The position numbers and the translations under genes are program-made. DNA of 64,000 bases from assembly GCA_964030785.1 (NCBI GenBank), contig OZ034968.1, forward strand, positions 56,346,899-56,410,898, in the 5' to 3' direction. The DNA is from Siderastrea siderea (Eukaryota > Cnidaria > Anthozoa > Scleractinia > Rhizangiidae). The notes beneath the pieces were generated by a model that had not been told where the DNA came from, ran no database searches, and saw only the letters and a list, made by a program, of their open reading frames with translations. Positions 43,430 through 55,000 of the stretch are shown here, one piece after another; within the stretch, counting starts at the first letter, position 1; every line of letters begins with the position of its first letter.

Positions 43430-43680
43430 ACTAACGAAGATCGCCGGCAAGTATTTTTTGGCCGAGCGGAAGTCTGGGGCAAGTTACCATGAAAAAAAAT
43501 GACAAAAAACTAGACCCCGTCCTGACGGCGGGTAAAAACAGGTGTTACTAGACGCCGTCCTGACGGCGGGGTAAAGAAAAAAGGGGTATTACTAGACCCC
43601 GGGGGAGAAAGCCCCAGGGGCATTAGACACCGCCATTGTTCTCTCTCCCCTCGGGGTGCAAAATATATGTAAGATACAAG
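43430..43680 (+). repeat. 'GCCCCAGGGGCATTA' family, rearranged partial dimer
   Basis: The 3' end of one copy (GGCCGAGCGGAAGTCTGGGG to GACGGCGGG) is followed by repeated CCGTCCTGACGGCGGG ends, then the 5' end of another (GCCCCAGGGGCATTAGACAC to CTCTCCCCTCGGGGTG). The full family arrangement is seen at 49174-49386. Confidence 0.6.
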
Positions 43681-44441
43681 CCCAATTGGTGCAAATTTTT
43701 GAAGTTGGTAATGTATCGTACCTTTTACGTGTTTGCTATGATAATATAAATCAAGACATGACCTGCCTTTTCTTCTGTAAACCACCCTGTTTTAGCGTGC
43801 ATGATGAAACATTTTGACCATGGCGTGACTCAGTCTGACCCAAATGGTTATCAGTTATTGCACCATTAAGGAGCGGATGTCTGTAAATATCGACCAGAGG
43901 GATGCAATAGTGAAATGTCGAAAATTCTCAAAAAAATTCACAAAGTAGCTCTAGGTAAGCTATTACCAGAAATATAGTTTTTACTTCGATCCGATAAATA
44001 TGTTTGACGTACGGAGGTGATCGTGGTTTCGCAGCTCTCTGACCGCGTTTTACAGGTCTGATACCGTGCATTACTTGGACCCTTTTTAAAAATCAAAACA
44101 ATTGAAATAAGAACAAAAAAATACTAATCGGATAAAGTAAATAATTATAAACATTTTAAGTGATCATTTTCGTTCTGAGATAAAATTGAATATTTGGGAT
44201 ATTTCTCAATATTTATATCATTTTGAGCGATTTCCTTCGATGCAAAATTGACAAAATTTAGCGCCAAAAATCATCGACTGGTGCATGGCCTACAGTACAG
44301 TGTTATACCACGTTAAAAAGCATCACTTCACTGTTTTCAAAATCATGGGCAACTCAAAAGAAAATTTTTGAGGCCGCGAAACACAGAAGTACTTTTGTGA
44401 AATTTGAGCTTTCCTGACTCGGCAGTCTATAAACTCTAGGC
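43681..44441. other. Intergenic, nothing recognised
   Basis: No coding signal or named repeat. Confidence 0.35.
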
Positions 44442-44595
44442 TGCTTGCAGTCCCTTTCTGGATATTCGAGAGGGCGCACGAAATAGCCGTGCGAAAAGGT
44501 CTTCTAATCTCGCCGCGCTGTTGATAGCTCGCTCGCGCTCTCAGTTATTTCGCGCGCCCTCTCGAATATCCAGAAAGGGACTGCTAGCAGTCTAA
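44442..44595. repeat. Hairpin MITE (154 bp)
   Basis: GCAGTCCCTTTCTGGATATT then CGAGAGGGCGC is mirrored by GCGCCCTCTCG and AATATCCAGAAAGGGACTGC, with the loop at about 44495-44535. Confidence 0.8.
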
Positions 44596-45619
44596 AAAAA
44601 CTCACTCAAACAGAACACAAAAACATTTTTGAACAACAGTGGTTTAATAATACCAGCACATGTTTACAAAACTACCTGGAAGGATTTGCCATCGTTTTGT
44701 GGCAATAACAGAAGATTTCTGCTGTAAAAATCGACCTCGGGTCAGTATACAGGATCAGTCACGTGAAGTCTGTCAAAGGTCAAGCACTCTTTCAAACTTG
44801 AAATCAACACAAATCAGAGTGATTTACATTCATCAATTACTTTCTTACACATAGAACAATAGATATGAGTGTACCTTAATCGTACCTTGAAGTATGCGTT
44901 CTAGATTATTGAAGAAATCCAGGAGAACAATTGGGAAGAACGTCTTCGCCGGTTTAAAAATTCAGTCAAATGGCATAGATTGCGTTACATTCCACAGAGC
45001 GACCGCTTGTCAAGGTTTCCTTGGCTTGTGGTTGCGCTTTCACCACTGCGCTTTCACTGAGGCGACAAGTTGCCGAAATATGATAAAAGCAATTTAATGA
45101 TACCCGCATTTTAAATGTTTAAAAACATTTGGAGTAAATATCGGAAATAGGTTTTTCTGATTTAGACCTAAGTGAACCCCCCTTTTAAAATAAATAAAAA
45201 CTAAAACCATTTTAATACTCAAACACTAAGATAAGCAAGATAACCTTAGAAAATACGAATTCCGTGCACCAACATTTCAATGTTAATTGAAATAGTTAAA
45301 GTAATAGCATTTATAATATAAACACCGATAAACTACCAGTATTTTTCCAGTGACAAAAATTTCGTATCCAGTGAAGAGACGATTTTTGTCTTTCACATGT
45401 GAAGATATCACGGTTGTCATGGCTACTTCGATTAGTCTCAGCCAATGAAATTTATAAAAGTTATACGCCTTATTTCTATAATATTCAGAATACACATAAA
45501 CGCTACACATTTTCTCCGTTTTTCGACCAAAATTCGAATGCGCAAGATCTATATTTTATTAGATGGATTCAGCGAATAAAGGATTAGTCCAAGAAATCGT
45601 TATCCTGGTATTTCATCGG
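44596..45619. other. Intergenic, nothing recognised
   Basis: Short frames (44660-44854, 44894-45097, 45283-45587) show no domain. Confidence 0.35.
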
Positions 45620-45790
45620 TGTCTATATAATAAACAGAAAATTACATGGCCACTTGGAGATACGACATTAATCTTCTTGTGTTGAAAAGTATTTCACCAG
45701 TGAGCACAGCGAACGAGAGAAATATTTTTCAACACTCGAAGATAGATGCCTTATCTCCGAGCGACCATGTAATATTCTCTATATAACCCC
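45620..45790. repeat. Imperfect hairpin MITE
   Basis: TATATAATAAACAGAAAATTACATGGCC faces GACCATGTAATATTCTCTATATA; further in, TGTTGAAAAGTATTTC faces AAATATTTTTCAACA. Confidence 0.65.
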
Positions 45791-46394
45791 CAATATAGAC
45801 TAAAGGTAAATCAACATTGCTTACGCACGGCTAGGTTTATTGCAAGCAGTTTGTTGGGGTCGTGTATATGAAACAAATATCAAACAAACATAAACCATTT
45901 AAGGATCCCATCTGGCAGGCTTCTTAGTGGGAAATTATTAGGGGGCAAGAAAATCGGCGAGCGCAGCGAGGGGTGCGACGCTTATGGAGGAGGTAGTGGA
46001 ATGAGGTCAACATTACATCCCATCGCCCTTAACCCCCTTTCACTTTCACTTAAAATTACATGAAGTAAGACTTATTTTCATTCTAAAAGAAAAAGAAGGA
46101 AAAACCAAAGTAAGAGAGTGAGCCTGGAACCCGGTTCATTATGGTCTGTTCATTTAATTCACCACTGTCTTTATCCATCATCCTAAAGGAGCAATAGCTG
46201 CAGAGAGCTGTAATTTTTTTAGCATTTATATAGAGTTGCCAAAACAGTAAATGAAAGCTAACCATTTTAAATCAGTGCTTTACCGTAAAACCTATACATC
46301 ACTGAGAAGCTTAATCGCAGGTCTATGCTCACTTCTCTTCTACTTGGTCTATGTTGTCATTTCTCCTTTTTCTGTACATATCTAGTAGTAAAGG
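45791..46394. other. Intergenic, nothing recognised
   Basis: Unassigned AT-rich sequence. Confidence 0.3.
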
Positions 46395-46548
46395 AGCGAC
46401 AAGAATACTACATTGTGTAAACCTCACAAGGTGTCCAAGGGGGCTCAGGCCGATGGGATCTAATGCTAACCGTGGTGGTGGAATGAAGGAGAACTTGAGC
46501 CCGGGAACTAGTCCAGCGCCCTATCCACTAGGAAACGCTGCCTCCATT
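46395..46548 (-). repeat. tRNA-derived SINE
   Basis: On the minus strand GGCAGCGTTTCCTAGTGGAT then AGGGCGCTGG is a tRNA-like A-box region and CCCGGGCTCAAGTTCTCC a B box, followed by a unique body toward 46395. The layout is that of anthozoan tRNA SINEs. Confidence 0.6.
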
Positions 46549-46994
46549 GAATTCAGTTTAACCTAAGATCCCTCTCTGCGGAGACATAAAAATAAACAAC
46601 TCATCACCTTTGTGTTTTCTGTGGCCGTTTTTGTCGTCGCGCTGCATTTTTGAATTGTCTGTGATTGAAAAACACAGATTCAGTGCTAGAGGTAAACAAT
46701 ACCTAATTCAGCAATATCTTCCCTTACCTCGGAGTCTCTAAGTAACAACTTTCAGAAATTTTTCAGGACTCCTGTAGATTTTCTGAGATTTAAATTAGTC
46801 CAAAATAGCATGAAACTTGAAAGCAGTTTTTCTGATTCTTCTACAGTTAACATTCTCTGACCAGTCGCACGCAATTTCTAGCACTTTTCACTTGGTTTTA
46901 CAGGACCTTCGTTATTATCACAATTTCCACGACTTTCCAGTCCTGAGAAAACACCGAAACTCACGAAATTCCGTCACAGGGAATATAATGGAGA

Positions 46995-47200
46995 CTAGAA
47001 GAAGTGAAACATCAAAGCCGTAAGTCCAAAGAAAAAGGAAAACCACGCCAGAGAAGTATTGAATGTGATCCGTCCAACTTTGAACCCACATCGTCTGTCT
47101 TTGGCGTAGGAAATGAACAGGGCGATATTGCGACGATCTCTGAACGGATGGCCTTCATTCCAGTCAGCAGATGTGGTACCATTTATTTCTTCGTAGATTC
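46995..47200 (-). CDS. Copy C exon 3 (cytoplasmic segment, TM7, stop)
   Basis: Acceptor GCTGAAG, 206 nt, GIYEEINGTTSADWNEGHPF then DRRCGFKVGRITF and the final helix. 47 of the 68 codons, including the split glycine, match copy A by eye. Confidence 0.85.
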
Positions 47201-50200
47201 CTTCAGCAGCAAAGAAAGGACAAATCATTAAGGGAGTAAAATTTCCCAAAATTACGGCGTGCAACTAGTTATCCTAGTTGTAAGTTCTTCACCAATATAT
47301 TTCACAGAGTTTGCATATCGACGTAAAAAGTCAACCATTCGAGTTGGCTGGAAGGCTTTACAACTTGGCCATACTCAGAAAGGCTATGAAAATAATAGGA
47401 TTAACGCTTAAAACTAATTATTTTATACGTACAGTTTGTTTAGAGTGGAGCAAACACAGCCTAAATGTCCAATTATTCCAGTCCCCAAATTACATCTGCT
47501 TGGTATGGAAAGGGAAACAGAGCTTGTAATTTTAAATTGAAAATCTTGATTTGAAATTCAACATTCGACACCCAGTTACCCACCCAACTATTAGTGTACC
47601 CCGGCCCACTCAGTTTTACTACCTATAGTAAGAAGTCCTCTTGAACGAGTCGTTCAATAATTTTTTTTTTTATGGGGACACCAATTATCTTACCAGCGCA
47701 GTGGCTTGTGATCTTTGCAGCACATACACAAGGAAGGAGAAACAGGTAAAGTAGACAAACAAAGAGAAAGCCAAGATAAACTAGATTCACTTTAGGAGCT
47801 TTGAAAAGAATTTCTTCAGATATGTAAATGGCAGCTACAAGGAGACTTGCTCCATAAGTGAACCAGTGCAGCACAAACCACACACTGTAGGCTGACACGG
47901 TATTGAAAACTACTGTACACAGGTCTTCATGAATTCTGATGACGTCATCAAGGGCACCGCTTTGAACATCCCGGATGAGTCTCAAGGTGTCCTGCACAAA
48001 AGTGCCTGAGATAGATAAACAAAAGAATACAAACAAGAATCTACCACACTCTGTAGACTCAAAATCCCCCCCTCCCCCAAGGACTGACCTCTCGCGTAAG
48101 CGACCACTTAGGCTTGACATTTGGGTGGTTGCTTAAGGCAGGTGTATATACCTAATTGAAAAAAACGTTGTCGTGTAAAAAGCATGTACTATGAACAGTG
48201 TGACCCAACGGTTTTCTGAAAGGCAGGAAAACTTGCTTCTATTCTCAGGCACCATGGAGTAAATATAAACACAGGATACTCAAATCCACTCCAAAACCTT
48301 GATAGGAATGAAAATATTTAAATATCAATGTATGGAACTGAGTAGCAAGCGTTTCAGTGCTGTCTTCCCATAATTCCATCGTGTCGCATCATTCATGGTT
48401 TATACTTTGCACCCGACAATGTTTTGTCAATCAGGTATATACATGATATAAATAAAGTGCATGTAATTTTAGTGAATATAAACTATCACATAACGTTTAA
48501 GCCCTTTTCATCCCCCTCTCTATTATGTCCCCTCCTGGATGTCAGATTTTTTAGTAAGCCCCCTATTGATTAACCCTCACTTAGTATTGACAAAGTCAAA
48601 TAATGTTTGAACTGACCTGACATCATCATTATGACACACAATTAAGATATATGAAATTGTAGAGAAGGAATGAGGGTGTGAATAGTGTCAGTTTAGCAAA
48701 ACTTAATTGTATATATATTTCCACATTCCATAAATATCATTTAGTTAGGGCATGAAATGATTTTGTTTTTGTAAGAAAATTTTGAAAAAGTCACATTCAG
48801 TTTTCTCTTACATGTAAATTAATAGTTTGGAATAAAGCCTCTCTGCTAAGACGACCATTACATGCATGAGCTTGGCTGGCCCGGTTAGCTGGGCTGACAA
48901 GATTTGCTCAGATTTCAGTACATCTATTAAATATTTACACAACAGAAATCAACTTTGGGATTACATTAAAAAATCTCAGTCTGGTAGCCAGAATCTCCAC
49001 ATTGGTATGTATAGCAGTTTTGCAATCCCATATAGGAATTCAAACTTTCCATATAACTGCATTTGTTTGCCAGGCCAGCTTGGCTTACCAGGCCACTACA
49101 AATTTCATTTCAGAGCAAACAGACCATAAAGCTACTTGGAAAAAAAAGGCATTGATGAAAGTAAAACAAGAAAAGCCCCAGGGGCATTACCCCGCCGTTC
49201 CCCCCTCCCCTCGGGGTGTAAAAGATATTATGGTCACTCAAGATACACGCTCTAGCCTGTGTAGCAAAAGACGCGACGAGTATGTTTGGCCGAGCAAAAA
49301 CCAGAGGTCTAGGGCAAGTGACCACCAAAAAAATGGAAAATAAAAAAAACGGGTATTACTAGACCCCGTCCTGACGGCGGGGTAATTACTTAATGCACTT
49401 TCCTTATTGGAACTACCTTTTCACATGACAGCTTCTAAACTTAGCTGATGATGGTGAAGGGTCGTCTAGTGTACATTTGTGTAAAAGTGGGCTGAAACTC
49501 ATCCTAACAAACTGAGCCACTTGGCACTGCACGGCTGACAAGGCCAACCTAATTCATGCAATTGTGGCCTTTACACTAATGTCGATGTCTTATACCCCGA
49601 AGGGAGGGTGGGCTTACTGCGCCTTTCAATAACATGTGGACTCTAAAATTCAAAGCTCAACTGACAAATGCGTTTTTCGCTGCCGTCAATCAAATTTTTG
49701 GCTCCTCCCAGCTTCCGACCACTGCCGAGCGCTGTTCATGAAACCTGCATGAAACTGTTTATAGTTGTCAGCCAGTTCAAGCGTACCTCCATAGAATAAA
49801 AATTTGAAGTTGATTATTGCAACATTGATTTATTTATTTGATTCAATAATCCACATTTTAAAAGAAGAATAAAAAATTAAAAATGAAACTCTACCCGTTA
49901 GCCAAATATTAATTGATTAAACAAATGCACGACATCATGCCCATTAAGGCACATGGGATTTTCACAGGTTTCCCTGAACTGTATTCCAGCGGTCATTTGA
50001 ACTTAAAATTTTTCTCTTCTTTTCTCTGCACTACAAGCTTTTTGAAGCAAATCAGAACACGGAAAAAACTTTGAGCATTTTGATGGGAATGAAAGGAGGT
50101 GATTTCGTTAGGAAAGCAGAAGTAAAAATTAAACAATGTGAGAACCATTGAAAGCGGTTTATGCAAATTGCAAAACCTGTCAAATTCCATCGTGGCTGTC

Positions 50201-51790
50201 GCATGAATTAATCGAAACAAAAATCGAGTAAGTGATCGAGTTTCAGTTTAAATATTTCATTTCTTCATTTGAAAAGTGGATTATTCAAACAAATAATGAA
50301 ATAAATGTTGCAATAATCAACTTCAAATTTTTATTCTCTGGGAGTACGCTTGACCTGGCTGACGATTGTCAAAAGTCTCATGATATGAACAGCGCTCGGC
50401 AGTGGTCGGAAGCTGGGAGGAGCCGCTCAGCATTTAATTGACGGCAGCGAAAAATGCATTTGTCGGTTGAGCTTTGAATTTTAGAGTCCGCATGTTATTG
50501 AAAAGCACAGTAACCCAGAAAAAAACAAAAGTTTGTTTGTGTCCTTTAGATTTTGACAGTGTAATTTTCTGTGTACTTCACAGAACACTTAAATCCAACT
50601 CAGTAGTACCACTGTGTGGTATAAAGTTTCACTGTAAATGTGTGTCAAGCCTTAGGCAAATCTGTCTCCACTACGAAAAGCTATTTGCTTTCAGTAGTGT
50701 AGTGATCATCTCTTTTTTTGCCCTCAGGTTGGGAATTCGATCAGTTGCCATAAGAAATGCCAAAATCCCCCCACCCTGCCAGGAAAGGCATTGATATGGG
50801 CATAATAGTCTGTATACTTCATTAAGATACCCTTGACACGGTTAGAACGAGGCATACATGCATTTGTATTAAAACATGCAAGGCTTAATACTCCCAGCTA
50901 GTTCCCACAGTTGGGGACAAAATTGCTGGTGTAACAACCCTCTTCACAACATGTCTTGCAAGGAAAAATTCTGGTGTGAGTTTCAGGAAAAGGAGAAATA
51001 CGTTTCTACTACTCACAGCATTGCAAGATGAGTTGTTATGTGTTGCATTGCAAGTTGCAGAAAAAATTGCCTTGTGTGACAGCGCCTTTGTTAATTAAAG
51101 TCAGTGGCCAAAAAGAAAAAAAAACTTACCAAGTGCAAAAGAGCTGATAGCGAAGACATTACATGTATTCACTGATGCCCAGTGTGCCAAACATATTGCT
51201 ACTACTCCTGTCGTTAAAAAAATGGTCTGATTTTGTAGTCTCAGGTAATGTAACGCCATTGAGCTTGACATGGTATAAATAAAAAGGAATGCAACAAACA
51301 ACAAGTAGACGTCCACACTGTCAATATCCATCATGGATTGTGAAGGAGAGGCTAAGGCCGAATCCTTGCGTTTAGCTGCCACCAAACAGCCTATGAAAGA
51401 GAGATATGAGATGCTCGCCGCCACAGATAACAGTAAATAGAATGTTTTTTCCGTTTGAAGATCATCCTTGTGTGCCTGTTCTGTTCTATTGACGTCGCAG
51501 TCAAAGAGTGGGCAACCTACTATCAAATGAGTCTCAAAAAAAGCTTGATAAACACAGATCGCGCTAAAGAGAACACGAAGAATATAATCCCATGCTTGGT
51601 GTCCCCATAATCCCAGAGAACAGAAGCAAAACTTCAAAACGAGTCGGACAAACTTGGTGCTTTTACTAACACGCAGTGGTTCTCGGCCAACCCGGAAGTT
51701 CAAGTACCTAAATTGTGGTCTTTGAACCTGATGGAGAAGTGGTTCCGTTTCATTATGAACTTCATCTCTTCCATTAGGGCCTTCTTCCAT
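46995..51790 (-). CDS. Seven-helix membrane protein, candidate gustatory-receptor-like (GRL) chemoreceptor, copy C
   Basis: Exons 51790-51130, 48005-47694 and 47200-46995 join in frame to 392 aa; both introns are phase 1 with GT/AG ends. The order of segments is as in copy A: charged N-terminus with REPLRVSKS, hydrophobic LKFCFCSLGLWGHQAW, TM1, loop with an NRT sequon, TM2, loop AAKRKDSALASPS, TM3, short loop with NQT, TM4, helix with RIHEDL, long TM5, TM6, segment SYAKDRRCGFKVGRITF, and TM7 ending MFHFF-stop. Exon 1 has diverged from A and B (notably the first extracellular loop, CPLFDCDVNRTE) while exons 2 and 3 are well conserved, as if the loop set contacts different ligands. A Mutator-like element starts 154 bp upstream of the ATG. 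Family assignment is inference, as for copy A. Confidence 0.7.
47201..47693 (-). other. Copy C intron 2
   Basis: 493 bp, phase 1, no recognised repeat. Confidence 0.7.
47694..48005 (-). CDS. Copy C exon 2 (helix, TM5, TM6)
   Basis: Acceptor ATCTCAG, donor GCTG/GTAAGA, 312 nt. It starts G-TFVQDTLRLIRDVQ and ends CAAKITSHCAG. The upstream open frame beyond 48005 is intronic. Confidence 0.85.
49174..49386 (+). repeat. 'GCCCCAGGGGCATTA ... GACGGCGGGGTAAT' family, full-length-looking copy
   Basis: Starts GCCCCAGGGGCATTACCCCG and ends CCCCGTCCTGACGGCGGGG then TAAT, about 210 bp. The ends are not simple inverted repeats of each other, so the class (SINE-like or DNA element) is open. Partial copies lie at 14157, 15405 and 43430. 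Confidence 0.65.
49622..50504. mobile_element. 883-bp foldback element in intron 1 of copy C
   Basis: The left arm (49622-49856) and right arm (50277-50504) mirror each other from CTTTTCAATAACATG inward through ACTCTAAAATTCAAAGCTCA, TTCGCTGCCGTCAA, GCTCCTCCCAGCTTCCGACC and AGTTGATTATTGCAACATT. The 420-bp centre is unrelated and AT-rich. No coding capacity. Confidence 0.8.
51130..51790 (-). CDS. Copy C exon 1 (N-terminus to TM4)
   Basis: The MEEGPNG start is preferred over an ATG 52 codons upstream because it aligns with MEDV and MENV of copies A and B. The upstream stretch is basic, unlike either. Ends GCACTTG/GTAAGT. Confidence 0.75.
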
Positions 51791-52069
51791 CTCAAAACGT
51801 CGTAGGGAGTTGAAGCGTTTTAAATCTGACCTAAAAAGTACTCTAGCCGATTTATTAAACTTTCGATTTCGATAGAGTTTCTTCATTCCGCTGACAAAAG
51901 GGAACGGTGGCTCAGGCACACTGTAACTTTTCAGACAAAATAACAATCTCGTACCCAGAGTCCACTGGCTTTTTGGTCAGCGGGAGGGCGCCAGTAGAGA
52001 CTCTGGGATAATGGAAAAAATCTATTTTTTTGATTGGCTGATCATAAAACAAAGGGAACGGCGGAAATT

Positions 52070-55000
52070 TCACTGAACCGGAAAACGTAAGGAAAAAATA
52101 GAATTTTTTGGATTGGCTGATTGAGTAGCTTGTAGCCAACAAACCGGAAGCCTTCGACCAACTCAGTTTCATTGAAAGTTTGATGGTAAATTTAAGTATT
52201 TTTCGGACGGGCACCAGTCTGAATAACTTTAGCCGTTTTTGTGCCGTAATTTGCTATGCAATGCCGTCGTCTGACGGTGAATCACCGTGAAAATACAAGC
52301 AGCTTCGATGGAAGATCATTGCCGCGGCCGCTCTGCTCGTAGCTGACTCGATCGACGGAACACGACATTGACGTTTTACTGGTTTGCAACAACTCCAATT
52401 GCCGATCCTGTCATCAAATAAAGGGGATAATTGAAAAGGTTGACACTTTTAACAATATCTGCAATAACAAAGAAAGGGAAAAGAGGAAAAGTAGCTTCAT
52501 GTACAATGACTGAAAGTTAAAATTACAGAGGAACTATCGCGGATCGAAGTCCTTCGCACGGCTTAAAACGGAGGAAAATTGAAAACCAGCACAGCGCAAG
52601 AACGAGGGTCTCTCTGTTCTTAACCAATCTTTCGAAGCCTCTACAAAAGCCTACAGACGCGGAAGATAGTTATGAGAAAGTGGAGGTAAATCTATCCAGA
52701 CATGTAATAAATATTATATTGCAAAATATTTTAATCAATTTTATTGCAGAAGAAAAGTTTTCCCAGTCCAATATAATAAAGATCAAGCTCTTTTGGAGTA
52801 CTTAAAGTTAATATAAGCTGCATTTTTTTTATGACGGAACTAAATCTTTCATCGTCGAAACATTTTAAACAAATCTTACTTTTGTCAAGATTTATTATAA
52901 TTAAACAGTTGTCTGTTGTTATTTGAATGTTCAACACACGTTCTTAATGCAAAAGGATAGTGACACTGTACGCAACTATAAAGTCTATGAGAGACCCAAG
53001 TCTCGAAATACTAGATTCTTCCAAATACTTTTTCATTCAACATGTTAACCGTGGGAACAAATTAAAGGTGAAGCTGCCACTGAGTGTGTAAAAAGAAACA
53101 TGGAAAACATGGCCCCTCAGTTGTGGACATTTTCAGAAAAGAAACAAAACCACCGTCACTGAATTTCACATGGGTCAGTATAATGCATACACTTATAATT
53201 GAGGACATGAAAAAGAGAGCTCAGGACTGTAGTTCTTGATTTCCTTGCCACAATTGTGTTCCAGTTGTCCAAAAGAAGAAAAAGATCAAATCACCCCAAT
53301 GTGTGTGGCATATGGAGATGTGGAAGGGAGCTCAGCCTTATCCTGAAGGTCATGACCTTTATCCCTGGAACTGAACACCGTAATAGTAAGGTTAATCTAC
53401 CTGACATATAATTTGATGTTTTGTTTAAGTATTAGTTCCAGTTACAATCAAGCTAAAGGGCCCATGTATTCATGCAAGCTATTTTGTTAATCATAATTTA
53501 AGATGTGAAAATAATATGTGACCAGGACTATCACCCTGTTACCTTTTTGATTTTCACTGGTACTTTGAAGTGAGTATTTTTATGAATCTTTAAAAAACAG
53601 AGCTTCAAAATTATAATAAAAAGAAAATTGTCCATGACCCTCCTTAGCTAGCCTTACAACCACTGCAAAACATGCAACCACTACAAAACAAATCTGAATA
53701 TAAATGATTTTTTGTAATGATGTTTGTCAGCAGTGGAGCTGATCTGGCAATCTCCTATTTTTTCTGTGGTTCTGATTACTTGCCTAGAATTTCCTTTGAA
53801 ATATTAACATTACAAGGATGGATATAGCTATAACCACATAACTTTTTTACCTCTACATCTTAAAATGGTGTGGATCCAGGAAATATCCATACCCCTCTCA
53901 AGGAAGGTTTTTGCATCGGTTTGGACTCCCTCATGCCTCTGGAAATTCCAATTTAGCTTCAAAGTCTAAAGGTATACAGCCTAGTTTTTTCCAGATTGGC
54001 TAAAAAAACCCAAACCCCTTATGGGAACGTACTCCTCCCCCCCCCCCCCCCCAACACAGACACTGACAGCTTCCGATTGCAGAGGGCTTAAATTTGTGTG
54101 TCTCTATGTCATATATGCTTAGATGCCTGTGTTGTCCTGGAAATAAATTGAACCTATACTCTGACTAGCAATATCTGTTAGGTAATAAATGTTGTGAAAT
54201 TATGTGTGTGTGCAAGTAAGACACATACTCATGTATTTCTCAGTTTAAGGCTGGGCCCTGAATAAACACTGGGATCCTGAAGTCGAAAGTTAAATAAATT
54301 AGAAAATGCAGTATTTGCATTGCCATACTACACATATCATTGAAATCTTTTCATTTGCTGCTCTCGCAGCCAGTATTCAAGATCACTGGATGTTTTGGAT
54401 GACAATGTTTGGTCATACTTTTAAGAATGTCTAATACCTTCAAAGCTATATAACCTACATGAATCTGAATTGTATTATTGAAATACAATGTTTTCTGGGG
54501 GGGGGGGGGCACTCCCTTATTGTGCCACTTAACAACCTGGTATGGTTTTTAGGGTCTTGTGTCTAACCTTTTAAGCCCCCATAATGATCAGCATCCAATT
54601 TCTCCTCATTATATCAGTGTATTATAATACATACAGGTCATAAGAATTTGGCAAATGATCACCAAACATGAACTGTCCTGGTCTTTAAACAGGTTCTCCC
54701 AATAAGTAATCAGTAAAATCTATGGAGACCAGTAAGGAGAATTTGTATAATGAAGTTGGGGCTTAAAGGGTTAAACAGGGTATATAATTTCACTATTTAG
54801 CACTATTTAGCGAGAAAAACAATTTTTAAATCTAATTCTATGATGTCATTTACTTAAAAAAAGATACTTTTTGAAATAATTTTTTTCTGGTCACAAAAGA
54901 ACGTCTCTTGTCTTAAACAGGGTAGCAACATGAATGGATTTTGCCTTAAACAGGGTCAGGGTTTGAAGGCCTGGCAGCACACCCCCACCCAAACTTCCCT

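Larger units (their letters stand above)
48006..51129 (-). other. Copy C intron 1
   Basis: 3.1 kb, phase 1. It holds the 'GCCCCAGGGGCATTA' repeat (49174-49386) and the foldback element 49622-50504. The remaining sequence has no recognised feature. Confidence 0.7.
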
